Below are positions 29,300 to 36,880 of a DNA stretch of 64,000 nt, piece after piece; the stretch's first letter is position 1; each line of letters begins with the position of its first letter. The DNA comes from JACKJK01 sp046159835. Its GTDB lineage: Bacteria > Pseudomonadota > Alphaproteobacteria > Rhizobiales > Tepidamorphaceae. The notes under the pieces are model-generated. The model did no database searches. It saw only the letters and a list, made by a program, of their open reading frames with translations, and had not been told where the DNA came from. The translations under genes were made by a program, and so were the position numbers. The stretch covers positions 682,001 through 746,000 of the forward strand of contig NZ_JBJXCY010000001.1 in the NCBI RefSeq assembly GCF_046159835.1, in the 5' to 3' direction.

Positions 29300-29907
29300 G
29301 GCGCTTCGGCCGGGCGGGCAGGCGGCAGTCCGGGGATGATCTTCAGCGTCTGCGACAGACCCTGCAGGCCGACCGAGACGGCGAAGACGACGATGGCCCC
29401 TTTCAGCAAGAAGACACCGCCCAGGCCGCCGGGCTGGCGCGAACCTTCCAGGTTCGCGAAGCTGTGCGCCGCGTAGTCCCAGCCGTACCACGCTATGACG
29501 CCCGCAACCGGCAGCACGAACAAGACAAGCGCTGCAAGGTCGATGATCCGCCGCACGCCCGGTGCCGCGCGGTCGTAGAGGATGTCGACGCGGACATGCT
29601 CGTCGCGCTGCAACACCCACGCCGATGCCAGAAGGAAAACGAGCGCATGGCCGAAGACCACGGCCTCCTGCAGCGCCACCGTGCCGTAGCCGAAGACGTG
29701 GCGCGAAATCACGACGCCCATCTGCGCCAACATCATGGCGATGAGGCACCACGACACGGCGCGGCCGAGCAGCCGGTTCACTAGGTCGATTGTCTGGATG
29801 AAAGCGCGCAAACGAATTGGCCCGGCTGAAGGTTCGCGCGCACATTGCGGCAGCCGGGCCGTTTCTTGCAAGGCGGTCGGGTGGGAAGCTGCCTCAACCC
29901 CATCCAT
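29296..29907 (-). CDS. TRAP transporter small permease DctQ
   Basis: About 203 residues with four membrane segments (about 43-65, 78-99, 115-137 and 160-182) and the DctQ pattern VISRHVFGYGTVALQEAVVFGHALVF. The ATG at 29907 overlaps the end of the upstream hydrolase gene by 14 bases, showing an operon of hydrolase, dctQ and dctM. The N-terminal 40 residues are polar and the true start could be internal. Confidence 0.85.
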   Translation of the reverse strand: MDGVEAASHPTALQETARLPQCAREPSAGPIRLRAFIQTIDLVNRLLGRAVSWCLIAMMLAQMGVVISRHVFGYGTVALQEAVVFGHALVFLLASAWVLQRDEHVRVDILYDRAAPGVRRIIDLAALVLFVLPVAGVIAWYGWDYAAHSFANLEGSRQPGGLGGVFLLKGAIVVFAVSVGLQGLSQTLKIIPGLPPARPAEAP

Positions 29908-30724
29908 CGCTGCCGGTGATGGCGGCAACGAGTTGTGAATCGACCTTCTGCAGATCGTCCACGACAGAGAAATGATGGTGGCCTGCGGCATGGATGGCGC
30001 GGGTATGCGCCCCGAGCCCGGTCCACACATTCGCCAGCAGGTCGTTCTGGCGCACGAATTCCGGCAGCTCTGCAGCACCGACCCAGCAGGTGACCGGCGT
30101 CGTTTCCAGCGGCACCAGCAGGCACGGGCTTTCGGCGTCGGCCTCCTTGGGGTCGATATGCAGCGTGCGGTTGAGTTCGGTGCGCATCAGCGGGCGCAGG
30201 TCGTGCACGCCGGAGATGGAGACGATGCGTTCGATGCGGTCCTGCACCTCAAAGGGCAGGGGCGCATCGGTGCACACCATGCGGGACACGAGATGCCCGC
30301 CGGCGGAATGTCCGGTCAGGTTGATCGGGCCTTCCACCTCATCCGCGAGCGCCACGATGGACGCGCCGATTTCCCCGGTGATGTCGGCGACCCGTGCCAG
30401 CGGACAAAGCGTGTAGGAAGGGATGCCGACGGCCCAGCCCGCATCGATGCAGCCTTGCGCCAGGTGCGAGAAGACCGACTTGTCGAAGGCACGCCAGTAG
30501 CCGCCGTGCACGAAGACGACGAGGCCTTTCGGATCACCCTCCGGCAGGAACAGGTCGGCGACGTGCCGTGCGCCGTCCCCGTAGCGGATGTCGGCCCGGA
30601 ACCGGTCCTTGCTCTCCATCTCTTCGCGGTAGGCTTCGGCCTTCGCCATCCATTTCGGCGGATAGCTCTGCGCATCGGCAACGTGGTCGAAGTTGGAGTA
30701 GGCGGCATCCCAGTCGGTGATCAT
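29894..30724 (-). CDS. Alpha/beta hydrolase, formamidase/esterase-like
   Basis: 276 residues. An HGGYWRAFD oxyanion motif at about residues 73-81 and the nucleophile in GHSAGG place it in the HGG-type esterase group close to N-formylkynurenine formamidase. A late His in AAGHHHFSVVDD completes the triad. It is co-transcribed with a TRAP permease pair. It may cleave an amide or ester of the imported compound; kynurenine metabolism is possible but no kynurenine genes are here. Confidence 0.8.
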   Translation of the reverse strand: MITDWDAAYSNFDHVADAQSYPPKWMAKAEAYREEMESKDRFRADIRYGDGARHVADLFLPEGDPKGLVVFVHGGYWRAFDKSVFSHLAQGCIDAGWAVGIPSYTLCPLARVADITGEIGASIVALADEVEGPINLTGHSAGGHLVSRMVCTDAPLPFEVQDRIERIVSISGVHDLRPLMRTELNRTLHIDPKEADAESPCLLVPLETTPVTCWVGAAELPEFVRQNDLLANVWTGLGAHTRAIHAAGHHHFSVVDDLQKVDSQLVAAITGSDGWG

Positions 30725-30908
30725 CGTGTGGTGTTCGTCGCTTGTTTTTGTTGATGGAAGATCGGACCAGAGCCGTGCCTGTCCCGCAAGTTACACTATG
30801 GCAATGTGGGGGCTGGCGCGGGCCGCGCAGTTGCGCAAGTATTGCGCCCCGAGGCCAGACCAGTTCGCGCGCGGGACGAAAAGCGCGCCAGTTTTCCGGG
30901 AGGAACGT

Positions 30909-32051
30909 ATGAAGAGTTTGACAGCAACGCTCGCCGCAGGCGCGCTCGCCGTGGCGCTTGCCGCCCCCGCCATCGCCGAGCCTGTGAAGGTCGGCATGAT
31001 CACCACCCTGACCGGTGGCGGCGCGAGCCTCGGCATCGACGTGCGCGACGGGTTCATGCTCGCGCTCAAGCAGGCCGAGAACAGCGACATCGAGGTGATC
31101 GTGGAAGACGATCAGCGCAAGCCGGACGTCGCCGTCCAGCTCGCCGACAAGATGATCCAGGAAGAGAAAGTCGACATTCTCACCGGCATCATCTGGTCGA
31201 ACCTCGCCATGGCCGTGGTTCCGGCCGCGACGGGTCAGGGCAAATTCTACCTGTCGCCGAACGCCGCCCCCTCCGCGCTGGCCGGCAAAGGCTGCAACGC
31301 GCGTTACTTCGCGGTGTCCTACCAGAACGACAACCTGCACGAGGCCGCTGGCGCCTACGCCAATGACGCGGGCTACAAGAAGATCTTCATCCTCGCCCCG
31401 AACTACCCGGCAGGCCAGGATTCGCTGACCGGCTTCAAGCGCTTCTACAAGGGCGAACTGGCCGGCGAGATCTACACCAAGCTCGGACAGGACGATTACG
31501 CCGCCGAGATTTCGCAGATCAAGGCATCCGGTGCCGACAGCGTATTCTTCTTCCTGCCGGGCGGCATGGGCATCGCCTTCATGAAGCAGTACGCGCAGTC
31601 CGACGCCGGCCTGCCGCTCGTTGGCCCGGCCTTCTCCTTCGACCAGAACATCCTTCAGGCCGTCGGTGATGCCGCGCTCGGCGTGAAGAACACCGCCAAC
31701 TGGTCCAAGGACATCGACAACGCCGCCAACAAGGCTTTCGTGGAAGGCTTCCAGTCCGAGTATGGCCGCCTGCCGTCCATCTACGCGTCCTACGGCTACG
31801 ACACCGCCAACTTGCTGATCTCGGCGCTGGCCAAGGCGCCGGTCTCCGATGCGGCCGGCTTCCAGGCGGCGCTCGAAGCGGCCGAGTTCGACTCGGTGCG
31901 CGGCAAGTTCTCCTTCGCCGCCAACCACCATCCCGTTCAGGACATCTACGTGCGCGAAGTGGTCAAGGAAGGTGACATCCTCACCAACAAGATCGTCGCC
32001 ACCGCAATGTCCGACCGCGACAACGCCTACCTCGAAGAGTGCAAGATGTAG
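30909..32051 (+). CDS. Liv-type ABC transporter periplasmic binding protein
   Basis: 380 residues from ATG 30909 with GGGAGG upstream. Signal peptide cleaved near APAIA before EPVKVG. The fold is type I periplasmic (VKVGMITTLTGGGASLGIDVRDGFMLAL, then VVEDDQRKPDVAVQLADKM). It is the first gene of a complete Liv transporter operon. Ligand is not evident: this group binds branched-chain amino acids, amides or aromatic acids. A hairpin terminator follows immediately, which would raise its expression over the permease genes. Confidence 0.9.
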   Translation: MKSLTATLAAGALAVALAAPAIAEPVKVGMITTLTGGGASLGIDVRDGFMLALKQAENSDIEVIVEDDQRKPDVAVQLADKMIQEEKVDILTGIIWSNLAMAVVPAATGQGKFYLSPNAAPSALAGKGCNARYFAVSYQNDNLHEAAGAYANDAGYKKIFILAPNYPAGQDSLTGFKRFYKGELAGEIYTKLGQDDYAAEISQIKASGADSVFFFLPGGMGIAFMKQYAQSDAGLPLVGPAFSFDQNILQAVGDAALGVKNTANWSKDIDNAANKAFVEGFQSEYGRLPSIYASYGYDTANLLISALAKAPVSDAAGFQAALEAAEFDSVRGKFSFAANHHPVQDIYVREVVKEGDILTNKIVATAMSDRDNAYLEECKM

Positions 32052-32071
32052 GCATTTGCGCTATCGCTGAG

Positions 32072-32108
32072 GGCGGGTCGCTGGCAGCAGCGGCCCGCCT
32101 TTTTCTTT
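32072..32108 (+). terminator. Rho-independent terminator/attenuator after the binding protein gene
   Basis: A 12-bp stem with a single U-G pair: 32072-32083 pairs with 32088-32099 around a GCAG loop. It is followed by TTTTTCTTT. It lies 20 bases after the stop of the binding protein and just before the permease genes, the usual place for partial termination in ABC operons. Confidence 0.85.
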
Positions 32109-32130
32109 GGGGTTGCATCGGGGGCCGGGC

Positions 32131-33051
32131 GTGTCGGGGGCACTTCTCGCCGAACAGATTCTGAACGGACTGCAGTTCGGCGTCATGCTCTTCGTCATGG
32201 CCGCAGGGCTGACGCTTGTCTTCGGCGTCATGGGCCTCATCAATCTCGCCCACGGCTCGCTCTACATGCTCGGCGCGTTCGCCTGCGCGTGGGTCGCCGC
32301 TGCCACCGGCTCCTTCGCGTTGGGGCTTGCCGCGAGCCTCGCGGCCGCGGCCGTCGCGGGCGTGCTGGTCGAGACGCTGATCCTGCGCCGCCTCTATGAC
32401 CGCGACCATCTCGACCAGGTGATCGCGACCTTCGCGCTGATCCTCGTCTTCACGGAAGGCACGCGCTGGGTCTTCGGCTCCTTCCCGCTCTATCTCGACA
32501 TTCCAGATGCGCTGTCCGGCACGGTGCATCTGCCGGGTGGCATCACCTATCCGCTGTTCCGGCTCGTCATCATCGCGGTCGGCCTGGCGATTGCCGCGGG
32601 GCTGTTCGCGCTGGTGAAGCGCACCCGGCTTGGCATGCGCATCCGCGCCGGTGAATCCGACCGCGAGATGATCGGCGCGCTCGGCGTCGACATCTCCAAG
32701 CTCTACACGGTGGTCTTCGCCCTAGGCGCGGCGCTGGCAGGGCTGGCCGGTTCGCTCGTCGGCTCGGTCCAGTCGGTGCAGATCGGCATGGGTGAACCGG
32801 TGCTGATCCTCGCCTTCGTGGTCATCGTGGTCGGCGGCATCGGCTCGATAGCCGGTGCCTTTGTCGGCGCGATCCTCGTCGGGCTGACGGACACCCTCGG
32901 CCGCGTGCTGCTGCCGCAGCTCTTCGGCCTGTTCCTCGATCCCTCCAGCGCGACTGCTATCGGCGCCTCGCTCGCATCCATGTCGATCTACGTGCTGATG
33001 GCGCTGGTGCTCGTCTTCCGCCCCACGGGGCTGTTCGGGGCGCGGGGCTGA
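32131..33051 (+). CDS. Branched-chain amino acid-type ABC permease LivH
   Basis: 306 residues from GTG 32131; the open frame begins at a TTG at 32107 but that is inside the terminator tail and less likely. About eight membrane segments, with LivH features LNGLQFGVMLFVMAAGLTLVFGVMGLINLAHG split over residues 8-39, and the EAA-like loop RAGESDREMIGALGVD. Followed by livM after 4 bases. Confidence 0.9.
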   Translation: MSGALLAEQILNGLQFGVMLFVMAAGLTLVFGVMGLINLAHGSLYMLGAFACAWVAAATGSFALGLAASLAAAAVAGVLVETLILRRLYDRDHLDQVIATFALILVFTEGTRWVFGSFPLYLDIPDALSGTVHLPGGITYPLFRLVIIAVGLAIAAGLFALVKRTRLGMRIRAGESDREMIGALGVDISKLYTVVFALGAALAGLAGSLVGSVQSVQIGMGEPVLILAFVVIVVGGIGSIAGAFVGAILVGLTDTLGRVLLPQLFGLFLDPSSATAIGASLASMSIYVLMALVLVFRPTGLFGARG

Positions 33052-33055
33052 GGCG

Positions 33056-34039
33056 ATGCGGCGCGACGGGATCATCACGCTCGTTCTCATGGCGCTGCTG
33101 GCGGCGGCCGCCGTCTATGGCCGCACGGCGGACGAACCCTTCATCATCACGCTGGCGACCAAGGCCGCGATCTTCGCCGTGGCCGGTGTCGGCCTCAACC
33201 TCGCGCTTGGCTACGGCGGGCTGGTTTCCTTCGGTCACGCGGCGTTCTTCGGTCTCGGCGGTTATGCGGCGGGCATCCTCGCCTCCCACGCGCGCAACTA
33301 CGAAGCACTGATGACGTGGCCGGTGGAAATTGCTGGCACCACCTCGATGCTCGTCATCTGGCCGGTGGCGATCCTCGCCGCGCTGGTTGCCGCCATCCCC
33401 ATCGGGGCCATGAGCCTGCGCACCGGCGGCGTCTACTTCATCATGATCACGCTCGCTTTCGCGCAGATGCTCTTCTATTTCGCGATCTCGTGGCCGAGCT
33501 ACGGCGGCGAGGACGGGCTGTCCTTCTATGTCCGCAATGAGTTGCCGGGCCTCAACATGATGGACCCGTGGACCTTCTTCGCCACCTGCTTTGCGGTGCT
33601 GGCGGTGGTTCTGGCGCTCACCGCCATGCTGGTGCGTTCGCGCTTCGGGCTGGCGCTGGAAATGGCTCGACAGCAGCCCCAGCGGCTGACGGCGTCGGGC
33701 ATCCGTCTGTTCAACGTTCGCCTCACCGCCTTCGTCATTTCGGCGATGATGACGGGGCTCGCCGGCGCGCTCTATGCCGACCTCAACCGCTTCGTCAGCC
33801 CGACGATGCTGTCCTGGCACACATCCGGCGAGATCATGGTCTTCGTCATACTCGGCGGTGTCGCGCGGCTTGGCGGGCCGGTGGCGGGTGCTTGCGCGTT
33901 CATCCTGCTGGAAGAGGTGCTCGGCGACGTCACCGAGTATTGGCAGTTCCTGCTCGGCATCGTGCTGCTGCTGGTGGTGCTGTTCGCGCGCGGCGGACTT
34001 GTCGGTCTCGTCGCAGGGCGGAGGGCGGCCCATGACTGA
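33056..34039 (+). CDS. Branched-chain amino acid-type ABC permease LivM
   Basis: 327 residues, about nine to ten membrane segments. Typical LivM pattern GLNLALGYGGLVSFGHAAFFGLGGY near residues 43-67 and a cytoplasmic loop with RQQPQRLTASGIRLFNVRLTAF. Start ATG follows the livH stop by 4 bases, and its stop overlaps the livG start by 8 bases. Confidence 0.92.
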   Translation: MRRDGIITLVLMALLAAAAVYGRTADEPFIITLATKAAIFAVAGVGLNLALGYGGLVSFGHAAFFGLGGYAAGILASHARNYEALMTWPVEIAGTTSMLVIWPVAILAALVAAIPIGAMSLRTGGVYFIMITLAFAQMLFYFAISWPSYGGEDGLSFYVRNELPGLNMMDPWTFFATCFAVLAVVLALTAMLVRSRFGLALEMARQQPQRLTASGIRLFNVRLTAFVISAMMTGLAGALYADLNRFVSPTMLSWHTSGEIMVFVILGGVARLGGPVAGACAFILLEEVLGDVTEYWQFLLGIVLLLVVLFARGGLVGLVAGRRAAHD

Positions 34040-34796
34040 GGAAATGACGAGCCCTGTGCTGGACGTCCGCAACCTGTCGAAAGCCTACGGCGCGCTGACG
34101 GCCAGCAAGGATGTGTCGCTCGACCTTCGGCCCGGCGAAATCCACGCGCTGATCGGCCCCAACGGTGCGGGCAAGACGACGCTGGTGAAGCAGATCGCGG
34201 GCGAGGTTGCCCACGACTCCGGCTCGATCATGTTCCTCGGTCGCGAGATCGGCGGCCTCGATGCAGCCGCCCGCGCCCGCGCCGGCCTTGCGCGCACCTT
34301 CCAGATTTCCAGCCTCGCCATGGAGATGTCCGTTCTCAAGAACGTCATGCTCGCGGTGATGGCAAAGTCCGGCGCGGTGTTCCGCTTCTTCGCGCCCGCG
34401 CGCTCCGACGCCGCACTCGTCGATCCGGCGATGGAAAACCTGCGCGCGGTGGGGCTTCAGGCCCGCGCGCAGACCCGCGTCTCCGACCTTTCGCACGGCG
34501 AACGCCGCCAGCTTGAAATTGCCATGGCGCTGGCGATGCAGCCCAGGGCCTTCCTGCTGGACGAGCCGATGGCGGGCATGGGGCCGGATGGACTGGCGCG
34601 GCTGTCCGGCCTGCTGGCCGGGCTGAAGGAAACCGCGCCCGTCCTCCTCATCGAGCACGACATGGACGTCGTGTTCTCGCTCGCCGACCGCATTTCCGTG
34701 CTGGTCTATGGTGAGGTCATCGCCACCGGTCCGGTCGAGGAAATCCGGGCCAATCCGGCGGTGCAGGAAGCCTATCTCGGGGAGGGCGCGTGCTGA
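34032..34796 (+). CDS. ABC transporter ATP-binding protein LivG
   Basis: 254 residues from ATG 34032. Walker A GPNGAGKTT near residue 43, signature LSHGERRQLEIAMAL (SHGE variant usual for LivG), Walker B AFLLDEPMAGM and switch His in IEHDMD. Overlaps livM upstream and livF downstream (TGATG), so one translationally coupled operon. Confidence 0.93.
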   Translation: MTEEMTSPVLDVRNLSKAYGALTASKDVSLDLRPGEIHALIGPNGAGKTTLVKQIAGEVAHDSGSIMFLGREIGGLDAAARARAGLARTFQISSLAMEMSVLKNVMLAVMAKSGAVFRFFAPARSDAALVDPAMENLRAVGLQARAQTRVSDLSHGERRQLEIAMALAMQPRAFLLDEPMAGMGPDGLARLSGLLAGLKETAPVLLIEHDMDVVFSLADRISVLVYGEVIATGPVEEIRANPAVQEAYLGEGAC

Positions 34797-35488
34797 TGGC
34801 CGAAGCCTTCCTGACTGTCGAAAACGTCAACGCCAGCTACGGCGCGTCGCAGGCGCTGTTCGGCGTCGATCTGCAGGTCGGTGCGGGCGAGGTCGTCGCC
34901 CTCATGGGCCGCAACGGCATGGGCAAGACGACCACCATCCGCGTCATCTGCTCGCTGCTGCCGGCAACCGCCGGGCGCGTCGCAATCGCGGGACGCGACA
35001 CGAAACGGCTGCCCGTTCACAGGACGGCGCGGCTCGGCATCGGGCTGGTGCCGGAAGGCCGCCGCTGCTTTCCAAATCTCAGCGTTGAGGAAAACCTGCT
35101 TGCCGCAGCGCGCCCCGGCCCGTGGACGCTGGAAACGCTTGCCGCGCTTTTCCCGCGGCTTGCGGAGCGCCGCACCCAGTCGGCCAGCACCTTGTCAGGC
35201 GGTGAACAGCAGATGCTGGCCATCGGCCGCGCGCTGATGACCAACCCGAAGCTGCTGATCCTCGACGAGGCGACCGAGGGTCTCGCCCCGGTCGTGCGTC
35301 AGGAAATCTGGGCGGCTATTCACGCGCTGAAGGACAGCGGTCTGTCGATCCTCGTCGTCGACAAGACGATCCGCGAACTGAAATCGGTCGCCGACCGCTG
35401 CGTGATCCTGGAACGCGGCGCGAGCGTGTGGACCGGCACGCCGCAGGACCTCAGCGACGAGGTCTGCGGGCGCTATCTCGGCGTGTGA
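34796..35488 (+). CDS. ABC transporter ATP-binding protein LivF
   Basis: 230 residues from ATG 34796, which overlaps the livG stop; a GTG two codons earlier is possible. Walker A GRNGMGKTTT, signature LSGGEQQMLAIGRAL, Walker B LLILDEATEGLAP and, at the switch position, VVDKTI instead of the usual VEHD/VEQ. The missing His/Gln there (Asp-Lys in place) is unusual and could lower ATPase activity, though the partner LivG keeps its His. Confidence 0.92.
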   Translation: MAEAFLTVENVNASYGASQALFGVDLQVGAGEVVALMGRNGMGKTTTIRVICSLLPATAGRVAIAGRDTKRLPVHRTARLGIGLVPEGRRCFPNLSVEENLLAAARPGPWTLETLAALFPRLAERRTQSASTLSGGEQQMLAIGRALMTNPKLLILDEATEGLAPVVRQEIWAAIHALKDSGLSILVVDKTIRELKSVADRCVILERGASVWTGTPQDLSDEVCGRYLGV

Positions 35489-35513
35489 AGTCCGGCGTGA
35501 GGTGGCCGCCGGT

Positions 35514-35759
35514 CTAGCGCCGGCGTGCCTCGGCCACGTCGGCACGGCTCAATCCAACATCCTCGAGCAGATAGTCGGGCAACTCGGACAGGTGCTGGTA
35601 GTCGCGCCGTGCGCGGCGGGCTTCCTTCATGTCGGTGAGGATGCTAGCGGTCAGAACCGTGTTCACCAGCTCCGCGATGGGAGCCGTGAGCCATACGAGG
35701 CTGGTGCCAAGGGGGCTGGCTTCGAAGGGGTGGCGGGCGGCGTTGAGGGTATGCGTCAT
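35514..35759 (-). CDS. DUF1127 family small protein
   Basis: 81 residues from the ATG at 35759. The C-terminal DUF1127 helix pair contains ELPDYLLEDVGLSRADVAE. An N-terminal hydrophobic region (about 17-40) precedes a basic stretch KEARRARRDYQHL. In alphaproteobacteria DUF1127 proteins can bind RNA and affect sRNA turnover, phosphate or C1 responses; the specific role here is unknown. A second DUF1127 gene lies just upstream. Confidence 0.75.
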   Translation of the reverse strand: MTHTLNAARHPFEASPLGTSLVWLTAPIAELVNTVLTASILTDMKEARRARRDYQHLSELPDYLLEDVGLSRADVAEARRR

Positions 35760-35806
35760 GGGTTCGATCCTGTCGGTTTTGGGGGAAAGGGAGGCGTCGG
35801 GGGGCG

Positions 35807-36070
35807 TCAATCCGACGACGTGTTGTCTTGCGCGATCGGCGAGCCGTTGCAGCGCTCGATGCCGATATCCCGCAGGACATGTCGTGGAAGGGTCTGGAAC
35901 TCGGCGTGGCTGCGCCGGGCGATGTTGTCGTTGTGCCAGCGGCGCAGCGCGTGCTGCCACCATGCGTGACGGGCCGCGCGTGCTTTCACGAAGGAAAAGG
36001 CAGCATTGTGGTCGTCCGCGTCATTGGTGATCGGCTCGTGTTCGGCCGGGATTGAAGGTTGGGCGTTCAT
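35807..36070 (-). CDS. DUF1127 family small protein
   Basis: 87 residues from the ATG at 36070. A DUF1127-like core, WWQHALRRWHNDNIARR then FQTLPRHVLRDIGIERC, ends in a short polar tail. The first 30 residues are acidic and poorly ordered. It is 47 bases upstream of another DUF1127 gene on the same strand, so the pair is likely co-transcribed. Confidence 0.75.
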   Translation of the reverse strand: MNAQPSIPAEHEPITNDADDHNAAFSFVKARAARHAWWQHALRRWHNDNIARRSHAEFQTLPRHVLRDIGIERCNGSPIAQDNTSSD

Positions 36071-36141
36071 GGTGGGGTCCGTCGATTGATGGGGGTTGCG
36101 GGCAGCGAGGCTGCTTGCGCTGTGGGTCCGTTCCTGCGTGC

Positions 36142-36618
36142 CTACCGGGATCGCTGTTGCCAGATCGGCATGTGGTCGGCATGGGCGCTGGCCGGGTAGG
36201 CCGGCATGTTGGTTGCCACCTGCGGCATCGGCACGCGGATCGACACGATCTGCGCCGCCATCAGGCCGGGCAGGCCGTCAACGGCACGCATGTTCTCGAT
36301 GGCTTCATCGAGCGTCGCGTCGACCTTCAACAGGTGGCCGAGGCTCAGCCCTTCGAGAAAGTCGGCGAGCTGGCCGCTGGCACCGCAGATGCGCATGGCA
36401 CCGCGGCCTGGCTGCACCAGCCGGGCCGCGACGATCAGGCCGCGAATGCCGGCCCGTGTCGCAAGCTGGACGCCGGACAGGTCGACAATCGTGCGCCCGA
36501 GCCCGTCGCCGATGCACTGGACGAGTGCATCGCTCAGCAGGCCCGCAGCATGGCTGTCGATCGCGCCGGAGATCTTTGCCACCGCGAATCCCTCGAGGGT
36601 TTCGACTGAAAGTCTCAT
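36142..36618 (-). CDS. STAS-domain protein with altered phosphorylation motif
   Basis: 158 residues from the ATG at 36618. Residues about 1-105 form a STAS (anti-sigma antagonist-like) domain: strand FAVAKISGAIDS, then RTIVDLSGVQLATRAG. The usual DSSG loop, whose Ser is phosphorylated in SpoIIAA-type proteins, reads TRAG here, so classical phospho-control looks impossible. A 50-residue tail (PMPQVATNMPAYPASAH) has no recognised domain. No anti-sigma factor or sigma gene is adjacent. Confidence 0.75.
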   Translation of the reverse strand: MRLSVETLEGFAVAKISGAIDSHAAGLLSDALVQCIGDGLGRTIVDLSGVQLATRAGIRGLIVAARLVQPGRGAMRICGASGQLADFLEGLSLGHLLKVDATLDEAIENMRAVDGLPGLMAAQIVSIRVPMPQVATNMPAYPASAHADHMPIWQQRSR

Positions 36619-36880
36619 CTCGTGTCCTTGTCCGTTCTGGTTCGGTTTGGCCCGGCAATGACGTGCAATCGCTCGCGGCCACCGGAATGGGTTTCCGGTG
36701 GCCGGTCGCGATGCGGAACCTGAAAAGGCCGGTTCAACGCGGCGGCTGCGGGGGACTGGGGTCGGTGTCAGCCATCTGCGTTGAGGCCGATATGGGGAGG
36801 GTGCGTTGTTGTCAGCGTTGTACCGGGAGTTGTATTGATGTTGACGTCCCGTTGTTTTCTCGCACCCGTGGAGCGTTGCT

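Noticed and set aside
32107..32130. TTG at 32107 as the livH start
   Set aside because: It lies in the terminator tail; GTG at 32131 gives the normal family N-terminus.
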